Assembly (NCBI GenBank): GCA_036397995.1
Contig: DASWHX010000100.1
Location: forward strand, 1-16,585
Length of the DNA: 16,585 nucleotides
Reading direction: 5' to 3'
DNA from: DASWHX01 sp036397995
GTDB taxonomy: Bacteria > Bacteroidota > Bacteroidia > Cytophagales > Cyclobacteriaceae
Position 1 is the first letter of the stretch; each line of letters begins with the position of its first letter. Shown here one piece after another: positions 1-6,388 of this stretch. The notes under the pieces were generated by a model. It worked only from the letters and a program-made list of their open reading frames with translations, had not been told where the DNA came from and did not search any database. A program made the position numbers and the translations under genes.

Positions 1-114
1 CCTCTTAGCAGTATATGTATTATAAATATGTGTAAATTCAATATTCACCATATGCCTCTGAAATCCAATGGGGACATGTGTGTGCCTTAAGCAAAATTCA
101 AACTGAATTATCGA

Positions 115-1662
115 ATGTCATCAATAAAACTTGAGAACCTATCCATAAGGAATTGGAAATCCTTTTCATCAACAACAATCCAGAAGCTAAAGCAAATAAA
201 TGTATTAATTGGGGAGAATTCATCCGGAAAAACTAACCTTGCAAATGCCATAAGATTATTGCTGGGTAAGGGAATTGATTTTGGTTCAGGGAGAGGAGCG
301 GTGAATCTGGATGACTATTACAAAAAGAACAAACCAATTTCAATAAGCGCGAAGATTAAGATTAAGGAGGAAAAAACGGAGAAGATAGTCAATGCCTCAA
401 TTGAATATCAAGCATTTAAACCAAATATTCCAATCAGAAAGGAATTTGATAAAATAAAGTGCAAATTTTTTCCAGTTGGAGTGAAACGGTCTGTATATGA
501 AATAGGAAGTCAACAAGCTTTTGATTGTAGTAATGAAACAAATTTTGAAGTAGCCATTAGAAAATGGCCTGAAATAAGAAAAGAGTTTGAAGATTTCTCC
601 GGATTCAAGATTTCTGATAATCCTCCTAAGAATAAAAAAACCTTCTTAATTGACTTAGTATTTACCGACGGAGGTCGACCTATAACAGAACTGGGAAGCG
701 GATATGTTCAAGCTTTTTATTTCATTTTTGAAATATTTAAGCATGGTGATGATTGCAATATTTTTCTATTTGAAGAACCTGAGAATCATATGCATGTAGA
801 TCTCCAACGGAAATTCTTTAATTACCTCAACAGATTAGCTAAAGCAAAAGAATACCAATTCTTTATATTAACTCATTCTGCAGCTTTTATTGATTCCTCA
901 ATCATTTCATTCAACAATTCTAAAGTTTATAGAGTTTTTAAGACTGCACAAAATACTAGTAAAGTAGAACCGATTAATTCCGAGGATTCAAAGTGGAGAT
1001 TAATAACAGAAGAGCTAGGTTATAAGCCAAGTGACCTCCTTCTTAGTAATACGATTATTTGGGTTGAAGGACCCACAGATGTTATCTATATAAAAAGGTG
1101 GATAAGAGAATGGCTATCAAAAGATGAAAATTCATTGAATAAGATTGTAGAGGGAAGGGATTATACATTTATGTTTTATGGAGGAATTTTATTGAGCAAT
1201 CTAGCATATAGCAGTAATGAAACTACAGATGAAGATATAAACAATTTTGTTGATCTTTGTTTAATCAACAGGAACGTGGCACTCATATTAGATAGCGATA
1301 GAAAAAGCTCAAAGCAACCTCTGGTCTCTTGGAAAAACAAAATGCTTAAGAGATTCGATCAGGAAAAACAAACAGACTTACATATCTGGACCACAAATTG
1401 TCTTGAAATCGAAAATTATTTAAGTAAAGAAACCTTTGTTAAGGCTTATAAGAAGATTTATAAAAGAAAAAAGGTACCTCCTTATGGTCAATTTAAGAAA
1501 CTTACTTATAATGACTACAAGAAAAAGGAAACGAAAAATTTTAAAAAGAAGAAATTTTCAGAAGTTGCAATATCAGAACCTGTTGACTTTGGAGTTTGGG
1601 AATTAGGTAAAAAGGTAAATGATTTGATTAAATGGATCTCAAAAAGAGCATTGAAATCCTAA
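115..1662 (+). CDS. OLD-family ATP-dependent nuclease (AAA ATPase + TOPRIM)
   Basis: This 515-residue protein has an N-terminal ABC-type ATPase: Walker A GENSSGKT (33-40), a signature-like LGSGYVQ (193-199), Walker B FLFEEPE (217-223) and an H-loop THS (253-255). A C-terminal TOPRIM domain follows: WVEGPTD (316-322, with Glu318), LDSD (392-395) and the EIENYL element (431-436) typical of OLD nucleases. OLD proteins are ATP-regulated DNA nucleases of phage-plasmid conflict and defence systems such as P2 Old and GajA. No UvrD-like helicase (GajB) or reverse transcriptase lies beside it, so it resembles a stand-alone class 1 OLD; that class assignment is inferred from context. Codon use is rich in AAA, ATA and AGA compared with the ABC locus to the right, which suggests transfer. 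Its stop falls 19 bp before the first mnmE-derived fragment. ATG at 115 is the natural start, since the ATPase fold begins at once. Confidence 0.9.
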   Translation: MSSIKLENLSIRNWKSFSSTTIQKLKQINVLIGENSSGKTNLANAIRLLLGKGIDFGSGRGAVNLDDYYKKNKPISISAKIKIKEEKTEKIVNASIEYQAFKPNIPIRKEFDKIKCKFFPVGVKRSVYEIGSQQAFDCSNETNFEVAIRKWPEIRKEFEDFSGFKISDNPPKNKKTFLIDLVFTDGGRPITELGSGYVQAFYFIFEIFKHGDDCNIFLFEEPENHMHVDLQRKFFNYLNRLAKAKEYQFFILTHSAAFIDSSIISFNNSKVYRVFKTAQNTSKVEPINSEDSKWRLITEELGYKPSDLLLSNTIIWVEGPTDVIYIKRWIREWLSKDENSLNKIVEGRDYTFMFYGGILLSNLAYSSNETTDEDINNFVDLCLINRNVALILDSDRKSSKQPLVSWKNKMLKRFDQEKQTDLHIWTTNCLEIENYLSKETFVKAYKKIYKRKKVPPYGQFKKLTYNDYKKKETKNFKKKKFSEVAISEPVDFGVWELGKKVNDLIKWISKRALKS

Positions 1663-1681
1663 ACTTATCAAAACTGCCCAC

Positions 1682-1783
1682 GATATCCGGCAGGCGTTAT
1701 TTCATCATGGAGAAATAACGGGTGAAATTACCACCGAGGATTTGCTGGGGAATATCTTTAGCAAGTTTTGCATTGGAAAGTAG
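1682..1783 (+). pseudogene. mnmE: mnmE 3'-end fragment, copy 1 (probable attachment site)
   Basis: An open reading frame without its own start encodes the last 33 residues of MnmE followed by TAG. It includes GEITGEITTEDLL and the invariant C-terminus NIFSKFCIGK, whose Cys is the catalytic cysteine of this tRNA-modification GTPase. Recognisable homology starts at DIRQAL; upstream codons no longer look like MnmE. The last 18 bases (1766-1783) correspond to the place where SGI1-type islands integrate in trmE/mnmE. Copy 2 at 3684-3785 matches at 87 of 102 bases, and many of the differences are silent. I read this as the displaced or element-borne 3' end left by an integration event, not as a functional gene. 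Confidence 0.85.
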
Positions 1784-1809
1784 TAAGATGATACCCTAAT
1801 ACAGTGTAG

Positions 1810-1838
1810 TTTGCTTTACTTCAAATTTCGTACTTTAG
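1810..1838 (+). promoter_or_regulatory. Candidate Bacteroidota promoter for the nucleotidyltransferase-HEPN gene
   Basis: TTTG at 1810-1813 and TACTTTAG at 1831-1838 are 17 bases apart. The second box matches TAnnTTTG at five of six defined positions. The spacing fits the looser flavobacterial TTG/TAnnTTTG arrangement. Transcription would begin shortly before the TTG start at 1858. Confidence 0.35.
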
Positions 1839-1857
1839 CGCAAAAATAATTTCTGAA

Positions 1858-2736
1858 TTGAAGCGATCCATTGATCATTTGCCGGAGGAAAAACAAGTCG
1901 AACTGCAAGAATTAGTCCGCATTATTAATGAACAGGTGCCGGCCGAGATGATCATCCTCTTTGGTTCATTTGCTCGCGGCGACTGGGTGGACGACCGCTA
2001 TAAAGAAGAAGGAACCACTTATGAGTACCGAAGTGATTTTGATATCCTGGTAGTAGTGAAGCTGGAGAAGAAAGCAAAATTGAAAAACTTCAACCGACAG
2101 TGGCGCCGGAAGATTCTACGAAATACAGCGCATGAAACACCGGTGAATGTGATCTTCCACGGCATCGATTACCTGAACCAGGAAATTGAAGATGGCAGCT
2201 ACTTCTTCCTGGATATCCTGCAGGAAGGAATTCTGCTTTACGACAGCGGCAAATATCCGTTGGCAACTCCCAAAGCACTTGATCCAGAGCGGAGGAGAAT
2301 GAAAGCACAAAAGTACTATGATAAATGGCTGGAAAGTGCAAATATGTTTTTACTTGATTTTCAAACCAACTTCAATAGGGGAAAAGAACAAGAAAGCCAT
2401 TTTAAGCAAGCAGTGTTTATGCTTCACCAGGCAGCGGAGTGTTTTTACCTATGCACCCTGTTGGTTCATACCGATTATAAACCCAAACTGCACGACCTCG
2501 AAGAACTGGACCGTCAGGCCTGCCGCATTGACGACCGCTTTAAAGCAGCTTTCCCACGCACCAATCCTGAAGAAGAAAGGCTATTCAACCTGCTAAAAAA
2601 AGCCTACATAGACTCCCGCTATAAGCTGGAATATTCCATTGCCAGCAATGACCTGGAAAAACTTTCCGCCTCTGTAGCACGCCTGCGTGAGATCACGGAA
2701 ATTTCTTGCAGGGACAAGATGGATTCGATGAGGTAG
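1858..2736 (+). CDS. Nucleotidyltransferase-HEPN fusion protein
   Basis: A 292-residue protein with an N-terminal MNT-type nucleotidyltransferase: GSFARGDW (36-43), then an insertion and SDFDILVVV (59-67), with metal-binding Asp60 and Asp62. A helical HEPN domain follows at about 146-292, with HQAAECFYLCTLLV (190-203), YKPKLHDLEEL (207-217) and AYIDSRYK (249-256). In two-gene MNT/HEPN systems the transferase AMPylates and silences the HEPN RNase toxin. Here both domains sit in one chain, an arrangement common in Bacteroidota proteins of this length. Whether it is a toxin, a self-regulated pair or a housekeeping enzyme cannot be told from sequence. The start is TTG at 1858: no in-frame ATG lies upstream, and this start keeps the whole transferase fold. 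Base composition is clearly richer in GC than the flanking OLD and 3105 genes, so it probably has a separate origin. It lies between mnmE fragments 1 and 2. Confidence 0.82.
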   Translation: MKRSIDHLPEEKQVELQELVRIINEQVPAEMIILFGSFARGDWVDDRYKEEGTTYEYRSDFDILVVVKLEKKAKLKNFNRQWRRKILRNTAHETPVNVIFHGIDYLNQEIEDGSYFFLDILQEGILLYDSGKYPLATPKALDPERRRMKAQKYYDKWLESANMFLLDFQTNFNRGKEQESHFKQAVFMLHQAAECFYLCTLLVHTDYKPKLHDLEELDRQACRIDDRFKAAFPRTNPEEERLFNLLKKAYIDSRYKLEYSIASNDLEKLSASVARLREITEISCRDKMDSMR

Positions 2737-3104
2737 GAGAACAGTTTTCAATTTTCAATTATCAATGTGAGGTGTCCTAGATAGAGTTGACCGTTTGTTG
2801 GGAACTGCGCCAGCAGCCGCAAGAAATGCTTTTACTCACATTATGGAAAATATATACGCTGAAGTCACAAGGCGTCAGACGGATTGATAAGTAATTTTAT
2901 GCTTTCTTTGTTGAGAGGCCATTTCATAACAGAAGCAGTATGTAGAATAGTATCCGTCTGACGCCTATGTGCTTCCCTAATGGTTGAACATGGGTCCTTA
3001 AGAATTTGTCGAAATATTTTTGATACAAACCTTTATAACTCTTGTCGGACGGCTTAGATTTACACACAGTAGCATAAGTAGTTTCATAAAGAGTAAAAGC
3101 ACCT
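2737..3104. other. Non-coding spacer with an inverted repeat
   Basis: No convincing gene on either strand. It begins with a run of TTTTCAATT/ATCAAT words of a kind often seen between genes in Bacteroidota. It contains the 2861-2975 inverted-repeat element. No clear promoter box was found ahead of the 3105 gene. Confidence 0.5.
2861..2975. repeat. Inverted-repeat element, 14-bp perfect arms
   Basis: GGCGTCAGACGGAT at 2871-2884 is matched by its exact reverse complement at 2952-2965, with 67 bases between. Similarity extends outward imperfectly: GAAGTCACAA on the left against the complement of TATGTGCTTC on the right, including GAAG at both outer edges if small gaps are allowed. The total is about 115 bp with no coding capacity. 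The layout suits a small non-autonomous (MITE-like or REP-like) element. The loop is long for a terminator and there is no T-run. Confidence 0.55.
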
Positions 3105-3473
3105 ATGATTTCTGAATTTGAATGGATAGATAATAATGCCCATGTAACTTTTGGTGCAGATTTAAGCTTAGCTGATATAAATCAAGCGGATGAAAAAATC
3201 TTCGGTGATTTAAGGTTTGATTTGATGAAATATGCAATTTTTGATTTTAGTAATATTCAAAAGCTAAACATTACCAAAGAAGAGGCTCAAATAATTGGAA
3301 TCTTAGACAGGAGTTCAAACATATGGTATAGGAGTATTAGAATAGCGATAATTACCACAAACATTGAATTGATGGAATTGTCAGAAGTTTATAGAACTAA
3401 TTTAATGGGTTCAAAATGGACTGTAAGAATTTTTATAGATTTTGAAGCCGCGCTAAAATGGTGTAACTCTTGA
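3105..3473 (+). CDS. Small STAS/SpoIIAA-like protein (hypothetical)
   Basis: A 122-residue soluble protein with no signal peptide or membrane segment. Alternating strands and helices (AHVTFGADLSLADINQAD, then KYAIFDFSNIQKL and IRIAIITTN, ending with a helix EAALKWC) resemble the SpoIIAA-like STAS/SEC14 fold, in which a hydrophobic strand ending in a D-F-S turn is typical. I see no catalytic motif, and the family call is inferred from pattern only. It is AT-rich like the OLD gene and unlike its upstream neighbour. It lies 368 bp downstream of the nucleotidyltransferase gene, so it is probably transcribed separately. A GCTCA/TGAGC hairpin follows shortly after its stop. It is inside the block bounded by mnmE fragments 1 and 2, so it may be cargo of the same insertion. 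Confidence 0.55.
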   Translation: MISEFEWIDNNAHVTFGADLSLADINQADEKIFGDLRFDLMKYAIFDFSNIQKLNITKEEAQIIGILDRSSNIWYRSIRIAIITTNIELMELSEVYRTNLMGSKWTVRIFIDFEAALKWCNS

Positions 3474-3683
3474 AATTCAACTGCACATAATAACGGCTCA
3501 TCTCCTGAGCGAATTAAAGACACGCCTTTAACAAATAACTACCTCCAAAGAAATGACCACACCTGATGTCATCAACCAGCGTTAAACCGTTAAACTCCGG
3601 TTGACAAGTATGTGTCACACATTTTGTATTAGAATGTAAGCGCATATCGTTCGCCAACTCAAACTACTACCCAAAACGTTCAC

Positions 3684-3785
3684 GACATTCGTCACGCGTT
3701 ATTTCATCTTGGGGAGATAACGAGGGAAATTACCACCGAGGATTTGCTGGAGAATATCTTTAGCAAGTTTTGTATCGGGAAGTGA
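3684..3785 (+). pseudogene. mnmE: mnmE 3'-end fragment, copy 2 (probable attachment site)
   Basis: A second in-frame piece of MnmE, 33 codons plus TGA, reading GEITREITTEDLL and ending NIFSKFCIGK. It differs from copy 1 at 15 of 102 bases, several of them third positions, with a different stop codon. The two are therefore diverged relatives, not a recent duplication. The Gly-to-Arg change and the lack of an upstream domain show it is not functional by itself. Its terminal 18 bases (3768-3785) lie 2002 bp from those of copy 1, bounding the block with the nucleotidyltransferase-HEPN and 3105 genes. Confidence 0.85.
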
Positions 3786-3908
3786 GAAACAGTGAAGCAG
3801 CGAGGCATTGAACCGTCTCCACAATCCAACCAGTTAAAAGCTCAGTTTTTTTGAACTGAACTCTCTCAAAAAAAACCTAATATATTACTATATTTCGTAC
3901 ATTAAATA

Positions 3909-3916
3909 TATATTTG
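3909..3916 (+). promoter_or_regulatory. hipBA promoter -7 box
   Basis: TATATTTG is a perfect match to the Bacteroidota -7 consensus TAnnTTTG and lies 18 bases before the hipB ATG. No good TTTG box is visible at the expected upstream distance. The last base of the box is the first base of the operator-like palindrome. Confidence 0.5.
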
Positions 3917-3931
3917 TACTACATATAGTAC
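3916..3931. promoter_or_regulatory. Probable HipB operator palindrome
   Basis: GTACTA, four bases, TAGTAC: a perfect 6+6 inverted repeat placed between the -7 box and the hipB start codon. Related GTAC words occur at 3897 and in the promoter. HipB-type repressors bind such palindromes over their own promoters, so autoregulation of the operon is expected. The specific assignment is an inference from position. Confidence 0.5.
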
Positions 3932-3934
3932 ATA

Positions 3935-4228
3935 ATGAAAACAAAGAAACAAATATTGTTTCCCAAGCATCAAAAAATACTGGAACAATTTGGTGAGAAC
4001 ATTAAGTTGGCCAGAAAGAGGCGGAAGATGACAGCCATTCAGGTGGCTGAACGGGCAGGTATCGCCAGGAATACGCTCTACCTGATTGAAAAAGGCAATT
4101 CCAGCGTCTCCATTGGGGCTGTATTTAATGTACTTAGAGTGCTCGGCCTCCATGAGGATTTTCTCAAATTAGCTGCGGATGATGCATTGGGCAGGAAGTT
4201 ACAGGACTTAAAACTGCTGGGGGGGTAA
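3935..4228 (+). CDS. hipB: HipB-like antitoxin, XRE-family repressor
   Basis: A 97-residue DNA-binding protein with a classic Cro/C1 helix-turn-helix at about 20-75: KLARKRRKMTAIQVAERAGI followed by ARNTLYLIEKG. In HipBA modules this protein neutralises the HipA kinase and represses the operon. The gene ends 5 bases before hipA, so the two are co-transcribed. The ATG at 3935 comes directly after the operator palindrome, leaving little room for a leader and no Shine-Dalgarno site. It is the first gene of a three-gene operon. Confidence 0.88.
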   Translation: MKTKKQILFPKHQKILEQFGENIKLARKRRKMTAIQVAERAGIARNTLYLIEKGNSSVSIGAVFNVLRVLGLHEDFLKLAADDALGRKLQDLKLLGG

Positions 4229-4233
4229 ATAGC

Positions 4234-5484
4234 ATGAAAACGGAAAAGACTGACATATTCGTGTATGCCCATTGGGCAGGTATGGCGGACCCAAAATTGA
4301 TTGGAATGCTTTCAGCTCACAGAGGCAAAGGAAGAAAATCATTCAGTTTTGAATACGACACCAACTGGATCAACTCGGAAGCACAGTTTTTACTGGATCC
4401 AGACATTCAGTGGTTTCAAGGGCCACAATTTCCGGCCAACAAAGAGAATTTTGGTGTTTTCCTGGACTCCATGCCCGATACCTGGGGACGCACGTTAATG
4501 AAAAGACATGCAACTCAGAAAGCGAAGGATGAGGAAAAGCAAGTTCCTATATTATACGATATTGACTTTCTGTTGGGAGTGTATGATCCAAGCAGAATGG
4601 GTGCCCTTCGATTTAAGTTAGACCCGGACGGGCCTTTTCTGGATAACAATAAGGAATACCCTACCCCACCCTGGTCATCCATCCGGGAATTGCAATATGG
4701 AGCAAGCCAGTTCGAAACAGATTCAAATGCTCAGGAAGCAGCAAAATGGCTGGCCATTCTCATGGCGCCCGGTTCTTCATTGGGTGGCGCCCGTCCTAAA
4801 GCGAACATACTGGATAACGATGGACACCCCTGGATAGCCAAGTTCCCTTCCAAAAACGATACGATTGATAAAGGGCTATGGGAATGCCTCGCTTATAAAT
4901 TATCATTGAAAGCAGGCATCTACATGACAGAATCAAAAGTGGAAAAAGTGATGGGGAACCACCATACTTTTTTTACGAAGCGATTTGACCGGCTGAATCA
5001 TGAAAGGATTCATTTTGCCTCAGCTATGACCATGACCGGTAACAATGAGGATACGATAAGAGACAATCCTGTCAGCTACCTGGAGCTAGCTGAATTTATT
5101 CAGTTCTCCGGGGCAAATAATGAAGTTGATCTCGAACAGCTCTGGCGCAGGATAGTTTTTCATATCTCCATTTCCAATACAGACGATCATTTGCGAAACC
5201 ACGGCTTTATTTTGGAGGAAGGAGGCTGGCGATTGTCGCCAGCCTATGACATCAACCCCTCGATTGACAAAGACGGCCTGTCACTTACAATAGATGCGGC
5301 TAATAATGCACTGGATTTTGATCTGGCCAGAAGTGTAGGTCAGTATTTTCAGCTTACAGACCCACAAATGGATGTAATCATTAATGAAGTCAGGGATTCG
5401 GTAAGCCAATGGAAAACCATAGCGCAGGAAATCGGAATATCGCGACAAGAACAGCTGCTTATGGAAGCCGCATTTAGGTATTGA
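4234..5484 (+). CDS. hipA: HipA-like serine/threonine kinase toxin
   Basis: A 416-residue full-length HipA-family kinase. Visible motifs are the glycine- and serine-rich loop GSSLGGARPKA (180-190), the ATP-binding lysine in IAKFPS (Lys203), FTKRFDR (247-253), the catalytic loop NTDDHLRNHGF (315-325; catalytic Asp317) and the metal-binding Asp339 in AYDINPS. All key residues are present, so it should be active. Characterised HipA kinases phosphorylate glutamyl-tRNA synthetase or other targets and stop translation, giving persistence or abortive infection; the target here is unknown. It follows hipB by 5 bases and is followed after 17 bases by the DUF6933-like gene. Ser181, Ser182 in the loop are candidate autophosphorylation sites by analogy with HipA Ser150. 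Confidence 0.92.
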   Translation: MKTEKTDIFVYAHWAGMADPKLIGMLSAHRGKGRKSFSFEYDTNWINSEAQFLLDPDIQWFQGPQFPANKENFGVFLDSMPDTWGRTLMKRHATQKAKDEEKQVPILYDIDFLLGVYDPSRMGALRFKLDPDGPFLDNNKEYPTPPWSSIRELQYGASQFETDSNAQEAAKWLAILMAPGSSLGGARPKANILDNDGHPWIAKFPSKNDTIDKGLWECLAYKLSLKAGIYMTESKVEKVMGNHHTFFTKRFDRLNHERIHFASAMTMTGNNEDTIRDNPVSYLELAEFIQFSGANNEVDLEQLWRRIVFHISISNTDDHLRNHGFILEEGGWRLSPAYDINPSIDKDGLSLTIDAANNALDFDLARSVGQYFQLTDPQMDVIINEVRDSVSQWKTIAQEIGISRQEQLLMEAAFRY

Positions 5485-5501
5485 GAAAATGAAAATTTAA
5501 C

Positions 5502-6032
5502 ATGCCCATTCACTTATATCAATCAAAGAAAGTTCAACGATACATAGGTCAGCGAGTTTATGACGATCTTCCTTGGGCGGAAGAACAGGTGGATCCACTG
5601 ACCGTATGGTATGCAGATGTATTTTTCATTCAACGTGAAAGATATCTCATACTAGCTAATCCTTTTACCAAGTTTACCTTCTTCATTTTTCAATATTCGA
5701 GAAAGACACATCCTGATTTTATGCAAACCTTTGTTGAAAAACTATCCACTACCCTCCGTGCTGCTGACATTGATTCAACGAAGTATATAGAGCAATGTAA
5801 CCTTTTGATCCCTTTTAACAGGACTAATAAATCTGTATCCGCCCACTTGTCCCAAACCAAAATGGATTATGAATATATGATTTCAAACCGTTGGCACGGG
5901 GTGCATCCATCTGCAGATGAAGCATACTACAACCAAATGATAGCTGATAATCTTGTGAGTTTCAATAAAAAGGATTTTGATAGACCTGCCAAACGGTTTT
6001 ATCATGAGCTCATCTTGAGAAGATGGGATTAG
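5502..6032 (+). CDS. DUF6933-like protein, third gene of the hipBA operon
   Basis: A 176-residue soluble protein. The pattern LYQSKKVQRYIG, then WYADVFFIQRERYLILANPFTKFTF with a downstream helix (MQTFVEKLSTTL), fits the DUF6933 family, whose members open with a short 'TKKL' strand and a conserved W-x-A-(n)-R-x-L-x-x-x-N-x-x-T core. No biochemical function is known for that family. It starts 17 bases after hipA on the same strand with no terminator between, so it is very likely in the same transcript. It could be an accessory regulator or immunity factor of the kinase, or independent cargo. A probable terminator and an 18-bp mnmE-end sequence lie downstream. Confidence 0.6.
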   Translation: MPIHLYQSKKVQRYIGQRVYDDLPWAEEQVDPLTVWYADVFFIQRERYLILANPFTKFTFFIFQYSRKTHPDFMQTFVEKLSTTLRAADIDSTKYIEQCNLLIPFNRTNKSVSAHLSQTKMDYEYMISNRWHGVHPSADEAYYNQMIADNLVSFNKKDFDRPAKRFYHELILRRWD

Positions 6033-6165
6033 AAACCAATTGAACTATAGAATAGCCTTTAATCGTATCGGTGTGATGAAAGCCAAATGACAAAAATTTG
6101 TATCGTACCCTATACCCTATTTGTACCCTAAACACATAACTACCTGAAAATCAGAACTTCTTACA

Positions 6166-6183
6166 TCTTGTATTGGAAAGTAG
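6166..6183 (+). repeat. Isolated 18-bp mnmE-end core (candidate attachment site)
   Basis: TCTTGTATTGGAAAGTAG matches the last 18 bases of mnmE copy 1 (TTTTGCATTGGAAAGTAG) at 16 positions and would read S-C-I-G-K-stop. Upstream sequence is unrelated to mnmE, so similarity is confined to the 18-bp unit used by SGI1-type integrases. It lies 2398 bp after the end of copy 2 and about 130 bp after the DUF6933-like gene, which bounds the HipBA block on its right. Confidence 0.6.
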
Positions 6184-6224
6184 CCAGCCAAAACAAGCAA
6201 TTATCAACAACTAAGAAAAACAGT

Positions 6225-6250
6225 AAAGGGTCCTCAGAATGGGCTTTTTT
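6225..6250 (+). terminator. Probable intrinsic terminator after the hipBA operon
   Basis: AAAGGGTCC, the loop TCAGAAT, then GGGCTTTTTT: a nine-pair stem with three G-T wobbles that runs into a T-tract on the plus strand. On the minus strand the wobbles become mismatches, so it would act mainly on plus-strand transcripts. Confidence 0.4.
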
Positions 6251-6359
6251 ATGCCTTTAAAGTACCTTTTTGCTTTCGTTTTGATACCTGTTTATTTATA
6301 AAGTCGGTGTACCGGCGGCTTATTTTATTCGCAAGAGGCTTTTTTTTCGCGACTTGCAT
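6249..6359 (-). CDS. Possible 36-residue basic peptide
   Basis: ATG at 6359 to TAA at 6249 gives a lysine- and arginine-rich peptide containing AKKKPLANKISRRYTDF and KQVSKRKQKG. It starts 29 bases after the 6389-6670 ORF on the same strand. Its tail overlaps the plus-strand terminator. I recognise no family. Length alone gives little support, so it could be chance. Confidence 0.2.
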   Translation of the reverse strand: MQVAKKKPLANKISRRYTDFINKQVSKRKQKGTLKA

Positions 6360-6388
6360 ATCGGGCCCATTGGCTTCTTCGATTTAAC

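Larger units (their letters stand above)
3474..3934. other. Spacer holding mnmE copy 2 and the hipB promoter
   Basis: No gene is apparent. From left to right it holds a short hairpin (GCTCA/TGAGC), an AACCG/CGGTT hairpin, a weak relative of the 18-bp mnmE end (3622-3639), the 102-bp mnmE fragment, a TCAGTT/AACTGA hairpin with a T-rich loop (3842-3859), and the very AT-rich hipB promoter and operator. Confidence 0.6.
6033..6388. other. Spacer with attachment-like core and terminator
   Basis: No strong gene. It contains GTACCCTA repeats (6105-6131), the 18-bp mnmE-end core (6166-6183), a probable plus-strand terminator (6225-6250) and a short basic minus-strand ORF (6249-6359) that may or may not be coding. 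Confidence 0.5.

Noticed and set aside
2090..2341. Minus-strand open frames opposite the nucleotidyltransferase gene
   Set aside because: They lie wholly within a gene with clear motifs on the plus strand and show no protein family features.
115..2736. Gabija or two-gene MNT/HEPN system
   Set aside because: No UvrD-like helicase is beside the OLD gene, and the nucleotidyltransferase and HEPN parts are in one polypeptide, so neither named two-gene layout fits.
3842..3859. TCAGTT/AACTGA hairpin as a terminator
   Set aside because: The stem is short, the T-run is in the loop and not after the stem, and no gene ends just before it.
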